Origin: Tidjanibacter sp.
GTDB taxonomy: Bacteria > Bacteroidota > Bacteroidia > Bacteroidales > Rikenellaceae
NCBI GenBank assembly: GCA_017390585.1
Contig: JAFPBB010000077.1
Coordinates: 1 to 39,671 of the forward strand
Reading direction: 5' to 3'
DNA: 39,671 bases
Shown here: positions 23,699-31,408 of the stretch, in pieces
Numbering within the stretch: position 1 is the first letter of the stretch
Layout: each line of letters opens with the position of its first letter
The notes under the pieces: model-generated
The model's input: only the letters and a program-made list of their open reading frames with translations
What the model was told of the DNA's origin: nothing
The model's database searches: none
Made by a program: the position numbers and the translations under genes

Positions 23699-25966
23699 AT
23701 GAAACTTCTTACTAAACTTGCACTCCTCCTCACCATCGTTGCAGGCTTCGCGGCTTGTGCGGAGAAGGAACCCGAAAAGAAAGCCAAAGTGGAGGTAGAG
23801 GCCTCCGTAAGTGAGGTGACAGCCGAGTCGGCCCTGCTCACCGTAACCCTCAAAAATGCCGATAGGGCAGTCTACCTTGTGGAGCAGTCGGATGCCACCC
23901 GCGAGGCCGCCAGCGAAGAGTTGCCCGCAGGTGTGGAGATTGAGTTCGACGCCCAGAAGTCCTACTCCGAGCCTCAGCAAGTTGAGGTGCGCGTGGGTGG
24001 CCTTGAGGCAGGTGCGACCTATGCCATCAAGGTTGTGGCCACCAATGGCGATTGGACAGAGGAGTGCCAGACTCCCCTCTTCGAGACCGCAGCCCCAGAG
24101 CAGTCCAAAGCCTCCGTTGTGATTGACATCCAGAAGGTTGAGACCGACGGCGTGGATGCAGTGGTGACGGCTACCTATGCCGACGTGGTCTACTTCGACA
24201 TCGTTGAGGCAGCCTACTTCGACGAAAATGGCGGCACCCTCGACTCCTTCCTCCTGAACACCCACCACGAGAGCTTCTTCTCGCCCATCAGCCGCAGCGA
24301 GGAGCCCTCTGTTTTGAACCTCCCCTTGTATGGCTACAACCCCGCCACCGAGTATGTCTTTATAGCCTACGTCACCCACAACGACTCCTCCAAGCTCTTC
24401 GAGGCCTCCGATGTGAAACGCTTCACCACCCTCGAGGCTGCAGGTCCCATGGTGGAGATGAGCGACATTGAGATCACCAGCATCGTGGGCCACGCTGTGG
24501 AGTTCTCCGTCACCACCCGCTACATCGACGACTTCGGCTTTGTGGTTGTCCCCGCTGCCGAGTATGTTGAGATGACTGCCGAGCAGGTGATCAAATCCTC
24601 GCTCCAGTTTGTGTGGGACGACGGCAACCTCTCGTGGGAGCAGGAGTTCACTTTCCCCTTCAGTGCCGACACCGATGCCAGCACCCCCTATGTGGTGGTT
24701 GCCGCAGTGGTAAACGACCACTCCTCGCTCGTTAAGAGTTTGGAGTTCACCACTCCCAAGGAGGAGATGACCGTGGAGAAAGTGAGTTTCAACCCCACCC
24801 GTCTCCACCTCACAAGCAGTGGCTCCGACCACTTCCTCAAAATGTCCAACGCAATGCAGGAACTCTGCATCCACCTGGTGAGCGAGACCTTCGGTGGTCG
24901 CTACGACAACAACGACACCGACGAGAGCCGCACCTTTGTGGCCGAGGGTTCCTACTACAAGAGGCTCAATAACGACGGCAGCTATTCGACCTACGATCAG
25001 CTCGACACCACCATCGGCAATATCGACCTCTATGAGAATGTCATCACAGGCCTCTGGGAGACCTACGGTTCTTTCAGTTTTGCCGTGCCCTCGGGTAATA
25101 ACTCGTGGCTCACTATCGAGATTGAGTTGCCCTCGGGCGCAACCATCGAGGGTATCCCTGCACGCGACCCCGTGGAGTTCAATCTCAACATCACCAAGGC
25201 CGAGGTCGAGCAGGACGCCACCAGCAAGGCCATCTGGAACCTCACCCTCGAGCAGGATGCCAACAACACCCTCACCTTCAAGATCAAACTCGACTCCTCC
25301 AAGTATGAGTATATCCCCACGGGCACCTATCTCAACGATGGCCAGGGTACTCCCTGCCTCGAGAGTTGCTCGATGATTGTGAACAACGTGGCAACCTCGT
25401 TGGCCTCCTCGAAGGTGGGCATCAGCAAATTGCTCGTGGAGCACAATCCTGCAACCGGTGAGACCTTCGTGAGCGCCAAGGTCTACGTTAAGTCCGGCTC
25501 CGCGGTGGTGAACATCAAGCGCAGCGGCCCCTTCAAACTCTATGAGGAAGTCGAGCAGGGACTCGAGACTGTCGACGAGAGCCGCAACCTGATGATCTGG
25601 GCCCTGTGGTCCTCCGACACCGCCACTTGGATGCTCGATTGGGCAGGCGACAACTTCTATGGCAATTTCTACTTTGTTACGGGCAAGAACAGCCCCAACT
25701 ACCTCCCCGAGGGTCGCTACTATCTGCGCACCAGCGCTCCTGCCGACGGTAGTATGTGGGTAGACTGCACCAAGAGTTTCGTGGCCAAGCTCCGCACCTC
25801 CGACCAGATGAAGATCAAGACCGATGCCGAGGATGCCTACATCGATGTCACTGTGGTTGAGCAGGATGGCACCTATCTCAACACCATCAAGGGCACCATC
25901 TACACCACCAATGGTTTCTACAAGATTAACTTTGACTATGGTATAGAGCGCGGTCCCATCTATTAA
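23699..25966 (+). CDS. Large surface lipoprotein with fibronectin-III-like domains
   Basis: The product has 755 residues with a lipoprotein signal (GFAAC). The mature protein is acidic and beta-rich. At least two N-terminal segments (about 30-130 and 140-240) resemble fibronectin-III-like folds (VTAESALLTVTL, GLEAGATYAIKV, GYNPATEYVFIAYV). Later parts have strand-rich stretches with aromatic residues (ATWMLDWAGDNFYGNF). No catalytic motif was recognised, so adhesion or ligand binding is the likeliest role. The gene stands alone after the PUL, has its own promoter inside inverted repeats, and its stop codon abuts the repeat array. Whether it belongs to the PUL is unclear. A phase-variable surface antigen is an alternative. 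Confidence 0.7.
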   Translation: MKLLTKLALLLTIVAGFAACAEKEPEKKAKVEVEASVSEVTAESALLTVTLKNADRAVYLVEQSDATREAASEELPAGVEIEFDAQKSYSEPQQVEVRVGGLEAGATYAIKVVATNGDWTEECQTPLFETAAPEQSKASVVIDIQKVETDGVDAVVTATYADVVYFDIVEAAYFDENGGTLDSFLLNTHHESFFSPISRSEEPSVLNLPLYGYNPATEYVFIAYVTHNDSSKLFEASDVKRFTTLEAAGPMVEMSDIEITSIVGHAVEFSVTTRYIDDFGFVVVPAAEYVEMTAEQVIKSSLQFVWDDGNLSWEQEFTFPFSADTDASTPYVVVAAVVNDHSSLVKSLEFTTPKEEMTVEKVSFNPTRLHLTSSGSDHFLKMSNAMQELCIHLVSETFGGRYDNNDTDESRTFVAEGSYYKRLNNDGSYSTYDQLDTTIGNIDLYENVITGLWETYGSFSFAVPSGNNSWLTIEIELPSGATIEGIPARDPVEFNLNITKAEVEQDATSKAIWNLTLEQDANNTLTFKIKLDSSKYEYIPTGTYLNDGQGTPCLESCSMIVNNVATSLASSKVGISKLLVEHNPATGETFVSAKVYVKSGSAVVNIKRSGPFKLYEEVEQGLETVDESRNLMIWALWSSDTATWMLDWAGDNFYGNFYFVTGKNSPNYLPEGRYYLRTSAPADGSMWVDCTKSFVAKLRTSDQMKIKTDAEDAYIDVTVVEQDGTYLNTIKGTIYTTNGFYKINFDYGIERGPIY

Positions 25967-26006
25967 AAAGCGCATCTCGCGGGTGATTTCCGCGTTGCAC
26001 TGCGAT

Positions 26007-26050
26007 AAGCCGGCTCCTCATTTGCGTCAGCAAACTGCGGGCCGGCTTTC
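26007..26050 (+). terminator. Bulged hairpin of repeat unit 1, terminator-like
   Basis: The outer stem AAGCCGGC (26007-26014) pairs with GCCGGCTT (26041-26048). An inner stem TTTGC (26021-26025) pairs with GCAAA (26030-26034). It lies just after the lipoprotein gene and could end its transcript, though its T-run is short. Confidence 0.5.
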
Positions 26051-26211
26051 TTGTGCGCCTTGAAATCCCCTCGCGATATGCGCTTTTTAAGTCGTGGGGG
26101 AGCATATCTTTCGGCACACTGCGGGCCCGCTACTTCGTTTGGCAAAAAATTCCCTCAGCGATATGCGCTTTTTAGTGGGGTGGGCGACTGCGGCGTCCGA
26201 CTGCGATAAAT

Positions 26212-26253
26212 CCCCTGCCTCATTTACGAAAAGTAAACTCGGCAGGGGTTTTC
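26212..26253 (+). terminator. Bulged hairpin of repeat unit 2, terminator-like
   Basis: The outer stem CCCCTGCC (26212-26219) pairs with GGCAGGGG (26241-26248), followed by TTTTC. The inner stem TTTAC (26223-26227) pairs with GTAAA (26233-26237). It is the positional equivalent of the 26007-26050 hairpin, with different but still complementary bases. Confidence 0.55.
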
Positions 26254-26448
26254 TTGTGCGCCTTGAAATCCCCTCGCGATATGCGCTTTTTAAGCCGTGG
26301 GGGAGCATATCCTTCGGCAAACTGCGGGCCCGCTACTTCGTTCGGCAAAAAATTCCCTCAGCGATATGCGCTTTTTAGAATGGCACTCTTGTGCGCCTTA
26401 CATTCATCGAGAGATATGCGCTTTGTGTGGCTTCTTGAGGTGGGCCAA

Positions 26449-27330
26449 TCAAGAGATTGTGGCTCGCCAAGCGCGAGGCGAGAGGCCCACAACCCGTTTG
26501 AAATATTTGCCGAAGAGGGATTGGGATTCGAAGCCCAAAAGGTCGGAAATCTGTTGTATGGAGAGGGTTGTGGAGTTCAGCAGTGCTTTGGCCTCGGTGG
26601 TCACAAACTCCTCAATCCATCTCACTGCCGATTTGCCCGATGCCTCCTTGATGATTTTGGAGAGGTATTTGGGTGTGATACATAGCTTTGAAGCGTAGAA
26701 TCCCACCTCGTGTTGTTGTTTGTAGTTGTTGTGTACCAACTCCACAAAGGCGTTGAGTATCTCATCGCACCTTTTGAGTTGTTGGGTGTTGAGGGTGTCG
26801 TGTTTAGTGCTTGTGTAGGAGTAGAAGAGGGCGAGGGTGAGGTGGCGGGCAGCCTCGAGTCTGTGGGGTATGTTGCTCTTTGTCAGATTGCGAAGCATCG
26901 TGTAGAAGTGGGCGAGTATGTGGGCATCCTTGCCAAGCTCGAGCACGGGACTCTCCACAATGCTTTTCTCCAGGGCGAAGAGGTTGTGCTGTGTGGAGAA
27001 GAGTGAGTTGGAGAAGTTTCGGGACATAATGATGACGTGTGTCCTCACATCGTCGCTTGTGCGGAGGGTCTCGATGATTGCGTCGGCAGGCAGGGTCACC
27101 ATACAGGGGGCTTTGGCGTGGAAATCGCGCATATTGACTCGGAACCACACTTCGCCTTGGAGGTAGATCACGCAAGTGGTGACATCCGTCTTGAAGGGTG
27201 CTTTCTTCATCTGGTTGATGTTGGTGTTGTCGATGAGGATAACATCGTCGCCTATGCACATATCGCTTGGGGTGATGTCGCTGATGCGGCCACGCCACTC
27301 TATGTAGTCAATCTGTTTTTTGTGGGTCAT
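26449..27330 (-). CDS. AraC-family transcriptional regulator
   Basis: The ATG at 27330 (MTHKKQIDYIEW) gives 293 residues. A start at 27426 is rejected because a TAnnTTTG box on the minus strand lies between the two. The N-terminal half (about 20-150) looks like the cupin-type ligand domain of AraC regulators. The C-terminal 100 residues carry two helix-turn-helix motifs (YASKLCITPKYLSKIIKEASG and SIQQISDLLGFESQSLFGKYFKRVVGLSPRAWR). It diverges from a small exported protein, with a palindrome between the two promoters, so that gene and itself are the obvious targets. The ligand is unknown. Confidence 0.88.
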   Translation of the reverse strand: MTHKKQIDYIEWRGRISDITPSDMCIGDDVILIDNTNINQMKKAPFKTDVTTCVIYLQGEVWFRVNMRDFHAKAPCMVTLPADAIIETLRTSDDVRTHVIIMSRNFSNSLFSTQHNLFALEKSIVESPVLELGKDAHILAHFYTMLRNLTKSNIPHRLEAARHLTLALFYSYTSTKHDTLNTQQLKRCDEILNAFVELVHNNYKQQHEVGFYASKLCITPKYLSKIIKEASGKSAVRWIEEFVTTEAKALLNSTTLSIQQISDLLGFESQSLFGKYFKRVVGLSPRAWRATIS

Positions 27331-27350
27331 AGTCTGCTTGGAGTTTAATG

Positions 27351-27358
27351 CAAAGATA
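27351..27358 (-). promoter_or_regulatory. -7 box of the AraC-family gene
   Basis: On the minus strand the sequence reads TATCTTTG, matching TAnnTTTG, 20 bp upstream of the ATG at 27330. The -33 region is not clear. Confidence 0.5.
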
Positions 27359-27409
27359 TGATATTTTTCGCCTAAAAGGGATATTTGTGTTGCTGTTTTG
27401 CGCCTATCG

Positions 27410-27425
27410 TGCCAAAAGTTTGGCA
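27410..27425. promoter_or_regulatory. Inverted repeat between divergent promoters
   Basis: TGCCAAA (27410-27416) and TTTGGCA (27419-27425) are separated by 2 bp and lie midway between the AraC gene and the small exported protein gene. The site lies just upstream of the -33 region of the rightward promoter, where an activator would bind. Confidence 0.4.
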
Positions 27426-27436
27426 TAATGGGCGAA

Positions 27437-27465
27437 TTTGATTGGGGGTTTGCATCCTACCTTTG
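27437..27465 (+). promoter_or_regulatory. Promoter of the small exported protein gene
   Basis: TTTG (27437-27440) and TACCTTTG (27458-27465) are 17 bp apart and match the -33/-7 consensus. The box lies upstream of the ATG at 27496 but downstream of an in-frame candidate start at 27442, which it excludes. Confidence 0.65.
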
Positions 27466-27495
27466 CACCGTCAAACCAAGAGTAAAGATTGTTTT

Positions 27496-27882
27496 ATGAA
27501 GAGCAAAAGAATCATTCTGGCATCGATGGCCCTGCTACTTGCGAGTGGCGTTGGTGCACAAGAAAAATGTGTTGAACCCCAAAATGACAGCGAAATGAAA
27601 AACAAACAACAGACCGAACAGCAAGAGGAAAAAAAGGTTGGTTTCTTCAGGAGGGCTTTCCGCGATATGAAGGAGAGCGCCCGACTCCAACACAAAATCG
27701 ACAAGGCCAACTACGAGGCCACAAAACTCGAGACCAAGGCTTTCTATCAGGAACAAAAACGACTCTCGAAGCCCTCGGTGAGAAGTGCTGCCGAGCGTGA
27801 GCGTATGGAGCTCCAACTCCAGGAGGCCAACCGCAGGAAAGAGGAGGCGCAGGCTAAACTCGACTCAATCAGAAATAGGTAG
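27496..27882 (+). CDS. Small exported coiled-coil protein of unknown function
   Basis: The product has 128 residues: a signal peptide (about 1-21, ending GVGAQ), then an almost wholly charged, helical chain rich in E, K, Q and R. About residues 75-128 look like a coiled coil (ERERMELQLQEANRRKEEA). A cysteine follows the cleavage site closely (AQEKC) but does not form a lipobox. I do not recognise the family. The protein should lie in the periplasm. It diverges from the AraC-family gene and is followed 17 bp later by the remnant of an outer-membrane protein gene, so the two may once have acted together. Confidence 0.65.
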   Translation: MKSKRIILASMALLLASGVGAQEKCVEPQNDSEMKNKQQTEQQEEKKVGFFRRAFRDMKESARLQHKIDKANYEATKLETKAFYQEQKRLSKPSVRSAAERERMELQLQEANRRKEEAQAKLDSIRNR

Positions 27883-27899
27883 CGACGAAGGAGATGATT

Positions 27900-28029
27900 A
27901 TGAAGAAGATTATTCTGACATTGATGGCCCTCGCTTGGAGTCGACCTCGGCCACTTCTCCATTGGCGTGGGCTATGAAATGCGCGGTAGCCGCAGTGCAC
28001 TGCAACTCGGGATGGGTATTAATTTCTAA
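27900..28029 (+). pseudogene. Remnant of an outer-membrane beta-barrel protein gene
   Basis: The ATG at 27900, with AAGGAG before it, opens MKKIILTLMALA, a normal signal-peptide start. That frame then turns into an unlikely tail and stops at 27977. In a second frame the DNA from about 27934 to 28029 encodes LGVDLGHFSIGVGYEMRG and ends LQLGMGINF. This is the alternating strand pattern and terminal phenylalanine of an outer-membrane barrel. Start and end of a gene are thus joined out of frame, with the middle missing. A sequencing frameshift alone would not explain it, because the joined protein would have only about 43 residues. It lies 17 bp behind the coiled-coil protein gene and before a strong terminator. 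Confidence 0.6.
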
Positions 28030-28042
28030 GCTATGGTGTTTC

Positions 28043-28077
28043 GGGCTTGGCAAGGGTGCCAAGCCCTAATTTTTTTC
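28043..28077 (+). terminator. Intrinsic terminator after the barrel remnant
   Basis: A 10-bp stem GGGCTTGGCA/TGCCAAGCCC (28043-28052, 28057-28066) with loop AGGG is followed by TAATTTTTTT. Confidence 0.9.
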
Positions 28078-28135
28078 TATCTGGCTACGACATCGGTGTG
28101 GTGTGTTGCCGAAAGAAAGCAACAGATGTTGCAAA

Positions 28136-28173
28136 ACAAAGAAACCGCGACCCCAAAGTCGCGGTTTCTTTGT
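28136..28173 (-). terminator. Intrinsic terminator of the ABC exporter gene, possibly bidirectional
   Basis: A perfect 16-bp stem (28136-28151 with 28158-28173) with a 6-nt loop lies 25 bp beyond the stop codon of the minus-strand ABC gene. Each 3' arm contains TTTCTTTGT, and on the minus strand it continues into TTTGC. Confidence 0.8.
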
Positions 28174-28197
28174 ATGGAGCGATGCACTCCGCCGTTG

Positions 28198-30036
28198 TTA
28201 GTTAACCTGCTGTAGGGCAACGAGTTTGGCATAGAGTCCTCCGCGGGCTATGAGCTCGCTGTGGGTGCCCTCCTCCGCAATGCGACCCTGCTCAATGACG
28301 ATGATCTTGTCGGCATTCTTGATGGTGCTCAGGCGGTGGGCAATGATGAGCGAGGTGCGACCTCGGAGCAGCTTGTCGAGCGCCTCCTGAACGAGCTTCT
28401 CGCTCTCCGTATCGAGTGCGCTGGTGGCCTCGTCGAGGATGAGAATCTCGGGGTTCTTGAGCACTGCGCGTGCAATGCTGAGTCGCTGGCGCTGACCACC
28501 AGAGAGTTTGGTGCCGCGGTCGCCGATGTTGGTCTGGTAGCTCTCGCTGGTCTCGACGATGAAGTCGTGTGCATTGGCCACGCGTGCGGCGCGGATGATA
28601 TCCTCCATTGTGGCGCTCTCGTTGCCGAGGCGGATGTTGTTTTCGATGGTGTCGTTGAAGAGGATGGTCTCCTGCGAGACGATGCCCATTGCCTCACGCA
28701 GCGAGGTGAGGTTGTAGTCGCGGATGTCGTGTCCGTCGATGCGGATGTCGCCCGAGCAGACGTCGTAGAAGCGAGGTATGAGGTCGCTGGTGGTGGACTT
28801 GCCGCCACCCGAGGGGCCCACGAGTGCCACGGTCTGACCCTTCTCCACGGTGAAACTGATGCCGCCAAGCACCTCCTTATCCTCCTCATAGGCAAAGCGT
28901 ACGTTGCGGAACTCTATGCTCTGCTCGAAATTCTTCAGCTCGAGGCCGCCACCCTCGGGGGAGGTGATGGTGCTCTCGGTGTCGAGCAACTCCAGCACGC
29001 GGCCACCAGCTGCAATGCCCTGATTGATGTTGGCAAAGGCGTCGGTGAAGGCGCGCATAGGGCGGGTAATCTGGGTGAAGATGGCTATGTAGGCGATGAA
29101 TCCGCTGCCGTCGAGGGTGCCCTCACCGCTGAGCACGAGTGCGCCACCGAAGATGAGCAGACCTGCAGCGGCGGCAATGCCCATAAACTCACTCATAGGC
29201 GAGGCCATCTGCTGGCGATACATCATTCGGCGCGAGATGTCGGAGAACTTCTTGTTGATGGCCCTGAACTTGCCGCGGAAGAAACCCTCGGCATTGTAGG
29301 CCTTGATGACCTTCACACCCGAGAGCGACTCGTCGAGCACCGAGGTGAGCTCGCCGAAGTTCTGCTGAGCCTTGAGTGCGGGGTGGCGCAGTTTCTTCAC
29401 CACACCTCCGATGAGCAGAGCCACCAGCGGGAGGTAGAGGATGGAGAAAAGCGAGAGTTGCCACGAGATGGAGACCATCGCAATGATGTAGCCTATGATG
29501 AGGAAGGGCTCGCGGAAGACCACTTGCAGGGTGTTGACAATGCAGAAGCGCACGGTCTGCACATCGGAGGTGATGCGCGACATCATATCGCCCTTGCGTG
29601 CCGACGAGAAGAAGGATAGGTTGAGCCCCATAACGTTGTCGAACACTTGGTTGCGGATGGTCTGGAGGGTGTTGATGCGGAGGTTCTCCACGGTGCGCTG
29701 ACCGAGGTAGCGGAAGGTGTTGCTCAACAGGGCCGAGATGGTGACGAAGGCAGCCAGCAGGATGAGGATGTTCATCGTGTCGTAGTCGGCTCCGTAGATG
29801 GAGTAGAGGAGGTAGTTGAGCAGGTCGGTGAGGTAGTCGACGCTGAGTCGGAAGTGTGGCGCCGAGGTGACTGCCTCGAGCATAGCGCCGCTGTCGAAGA
29901 GGGTGCGCAACAAGGGGATGATCATCACGAAGTTGCAGGTGTTGAACAGCGCGTAGAAGAGTGTGTAGAAGAAGTAGGGGATGGCATATTTGCTCAAGGG
30001 GCGGGCAAAAGCCAGGAGCCTCCAATATGTTTTCAT
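28198..30036 (-). CDS. MsbA-like ABC exporter, fused membrane and ATPase domains
   Basis: The product has 612 residues. The N-terminal membrane domain (about 1-340) has six predicted helices. The ATPase domain shows Walker A GPSGGGKST (near residue 405), the signature LSGGQRQRLSIARA, Walker B ILILDEATSALD and the switch histidine in IAHRLST. This is a complete half-transporter that works as a homodimer, of the ABCB type that includes the lipid A flippase MsbA and many lipid or drug exporters. It is a single-copy-looking gene next to trpS, so a housekeeping lipid flippase is plausible, but the substrate cannot be proved from sequence. Its promoter overlaps that of the divergent trpS gene. Confidence 0.9.
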   Translation of the reverse strand: MKTYWRLLAFARPLSKYAIPYFFYTLFYALFNTCNFVMIIPLLRTLFDSGAMLEAVTSAPHFRLSVDYLTDLLNYLLYSIYGADYDTMNILILLAAFVTISALLSNTFRYLGQRTVENLRINTLQTIRNQVFDNVMGLNLSFFSSARKGDMMSRITSDVQTVRFCIVNTLQVVFREPFLIIGYIIAMVSISWQLSLFSILYLPLVALLIGGVVKKLRHPALKAQQNFGELTSVLDESLSGVKVIKAYNAEGFFRGKFRAINKKFSDISRRMMYRQQMASPMSEFMGIAAAAGLLIFGGALVLSGEGTLDGSGFIAYIAIFTQITRPMRAFTDAFANINQGIAAGGRVLELLDTESTITSPEGGGLELKNFEQSIEFRNVRFAYEEDKEVLGGISFTVEKGQTVALVGPSGGGKSTTSDLIPRFYDVCSGDIRIDGHDIRDYNLTSLREAMGIVSQETILFNDTIENNIRLGNESATMEDIIRAARVANAHDFIVETSESYQTNIGDRGTKLSGGQRQRLSIARAVLKNPEILILDEATSALDTESEKLVQEALDKLLRGRTSLIIAHRLSTIKNADKIIVIEQGRIAEEGTHSELIARGGLYAKLVALQQVN

Positions 30037-30115
30037 ACTTTGGTGTTTTGTTTAATCCGGAAACAAAGAGGGCAGGCAATGCTCCATTGTGGCGAGCCGA
30101 GCCCAAAATTGTGTA

Positions 30116-30149
30116 CAAAAGTACGCAAATAATTGTGGATATTGGCAAA
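30116..30149 (-). promoter_or_regulatory. Promoter of the ABC exporter gene
   Basis: On the minus strand TACTTTTG (30116-30123) matches TAnnTTTG, and TTTG (30146-30149) lies 22 bp upstream. It overlaps the trpS promoter on the other strand. Confidence 0.6.
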
Positions 30150-30164
30150 GAAAGTGTAACTTTG
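30133..30164 (+). promoter_or_regulatory. Promoter of trpS
   Basis: TAACTTTG (30157-30164) matches the -7 consensus, and TTG (30133-30135) lies 21 bp before it. The leader to the ATG at 30210 is about 40 nt, with no T-box or attenuator visible. Confidence 0.6.
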
Positions 30165-30209
30165 TGAATTGTAAAACGCAAATTAACGTAAAAAAGAACA
30201 TAACTCACT

Positions 30210-31205
30210 ATGAAAAAACGTGTACTCAGTGGTATCCGCTCAACAGGTCAGCTTCACCTGGGCAACTATTTCGGAGCCCTCCGCAACTTTGTGAAACTGC
30301 AGGAGGAGGCCGAGTGCTTCTTCTTCATCGCCGACTACCACTCGCTCACTACTCACCCCGACCCCTCGATTCTCCACGGCAACGTGCGCAACATACTCTC
30401 CGAGTATCTGGCCGCAGGCATCGACCCCGAGAAGGCCACCATCTATGTGCAGAGCGATGTGCCCGAGGTGGCAGAACTCTCGCTGCTGCTGGGTATGCAC
30501 GCCTATGTGGGCGAGCTCGAGCGCACAGCCTCCTTCAAGGACAAGGTGAGGAAAAATCCCAATAACGTCAACATCGGCCTGCTCAACTACCCCGTGCTGA
30601 TGGCCTCCGACATCCTGCTCCACAGGGCCGACTATGTCCCCGTGGGCAAGGATCAGGAGCAGCACCTCGAGATGACTCGCCACCTCGCGCGTCGTTTCAA
30701 CCAATTCTACCAGACCGAGTTTTTCAACGAGAATGTGGCTGCCTACAACTTTGGCAAAAACCTTGTGAAAATCCCCGGTTTGGATGGCTCGGGTAAGATG
30801 GGTAAGAGCGAGGGCAACGGCATCTACCTCTCCGACCCCGACAATGTCATCCGCAAGAAGGTGATGAAGGCAGTGACCGATAGTGGCCCCACCGAGCCCA
30901 ACTCGCCCATTTCGGAGCCCGTGCAGAACATCTTCACCATTATGGAGTCGGTGTCGACGCCCGACACCATCGAGTTCTTCAAGGAGAAATATGCCTCCTG
31001 CGAGATTCGCTATGGCGACCTGAAGAAGCAACTCGCCGAGGATATCATTGCCGCTGTGGCTCCCATCCGTGAGCGCATTGAGGATATCCGCAACAACGAG
31101 AAGTATCTCCACGAGGTGACCGAGATGGGTGCCGAGAAGGCTCGTCGCAGCGCGCGTGCCACCATCGACGAGGTGCGCCGCATTATGGGTATCTACAAGT
31201 TCTAA
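30210..31205 (+). CDS. trpS: Tryptophanyl-tRNA synthetase
   Basis: The product has 331 residues, the usual length for bacterial TrpS, a class Ic enzyme that charges tRNA-Trp in the cytosol. The HIGH-type motif reads HLGN (16-19) within GQLHLGNYFGAL. The KMSKS-type loop reads KMGKS (196-200) within GSGKMGKSEGN. The tryptophan-pocket region ADYHSLTTHPDP and the LLNYPVLMASDILLH block are also family-typical. It diverges from the ABC exporter gene. Confidence 0.96.
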   Translation: MKKRVLSGIRSTGQLHLGNYFGALRNFVKLQEEAECFFFIADYHSLTTHPDPSILHGNVRNILSEYLAAGIDPEKATIYVQSDVPEVAELSLLLGMHAYVGELERTASFKDKVRKNPNNVNIGLLNYPVLMASDILLHRADYVPVGKDQEQHLEMTRHLARRFNQFYQTEFFNENVAAYNFGKNLVKIPGLDGSGKMGKSEGNGIYLSDPDNVIRKKVMKAVTDSGPTEPNSPISEPVQNIFTIMESVSTPDTIEFFKEKYASCEIRYGDLKKQLAEDIIAAVAPIRERIEDIRNNEKYLHEVTEMGAEKARRSARATIDEVRRIMGIYKF

Positions 31206-31408
31206 GGGGTGACCACCACACATCGAGGCGGTGGGGCGTCTGTGAACCTACGGCGCCATTTGCGCGCTCCGGGTGATGGTTGTCAATGGATTAGCTAATT
31301 GGAGTGGGGTGGCGAGTGCAATCGGTGCCCCACAATCCACATCAATACTTTTCACGTCTCTATTCTCTCATTTTTCGCCAAGTGATAACATCGAGTAGTA
31401 GCCAGCGT
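31206..31408. other. Intergenic gap between trpS and the CLC gene
   Basis: No gene was recognised. A TACTTTTC box (31346-31353), one base off the -7 consensus, and a 10-bp palindrome ATTAGCTAAT near 31290-31299 are present. A GTG-started extension of the CLC gene through this gap is not supported by the family's N-terminus. Confidence 0.4.

Larger units (their letters stand above)
25964..26427. repeat. Tandem intergenic repeat array in a convergent gap
   Basis: A 129-bp block at 26047-26175 is repeated at 26250-26378 (offset 203 bp, about four or five mismatches). Within and around it the motif GCGATATGCGCTTTTTA or a close variant occurs at about 26072-26089, 26158-26174, 26275-26292 and 26361-26377. 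A diverged copy lies at 26410-26424, and an inverted copy at 25964-25990 overlaps the stop codon of the lipoprotein gene. Two terminator-like hairpins occupy the same relative position in the two units. Frames through this stretch are repetitive and unlike known proteins. The array separates the lipoprotein (plus) from the AraC gene (minus). Confidence 0.8.

Noticed and set aside
25964-26427. CRISPR array
   Set aside because: Motif spacing is uneven, the repeats are long and partly inverted, the intervening parts are themselves repeated, and no cas genes are present.
25963-26698. Several small frames in the repeat array as protein genes
   Set aside because: Their products repeat the same translated motif in different frames and begin or end inside hairpins, as expected from translating a non-coding repeat.
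30795-30809. KMGKS in TrpS as a damaged catalytic loop
   Set aside because: Variation at the third position of the KMSKS loop is tolerated in TrpS proteins, and the rest of the enzyme is intact.
31304-31408. N-terminal extension of the CLC protein from a GTG at 31304
   Set aside because: The 35 added residues have no family likeness, and the ATG at 31409 starts at the usual place for CLC proteins.
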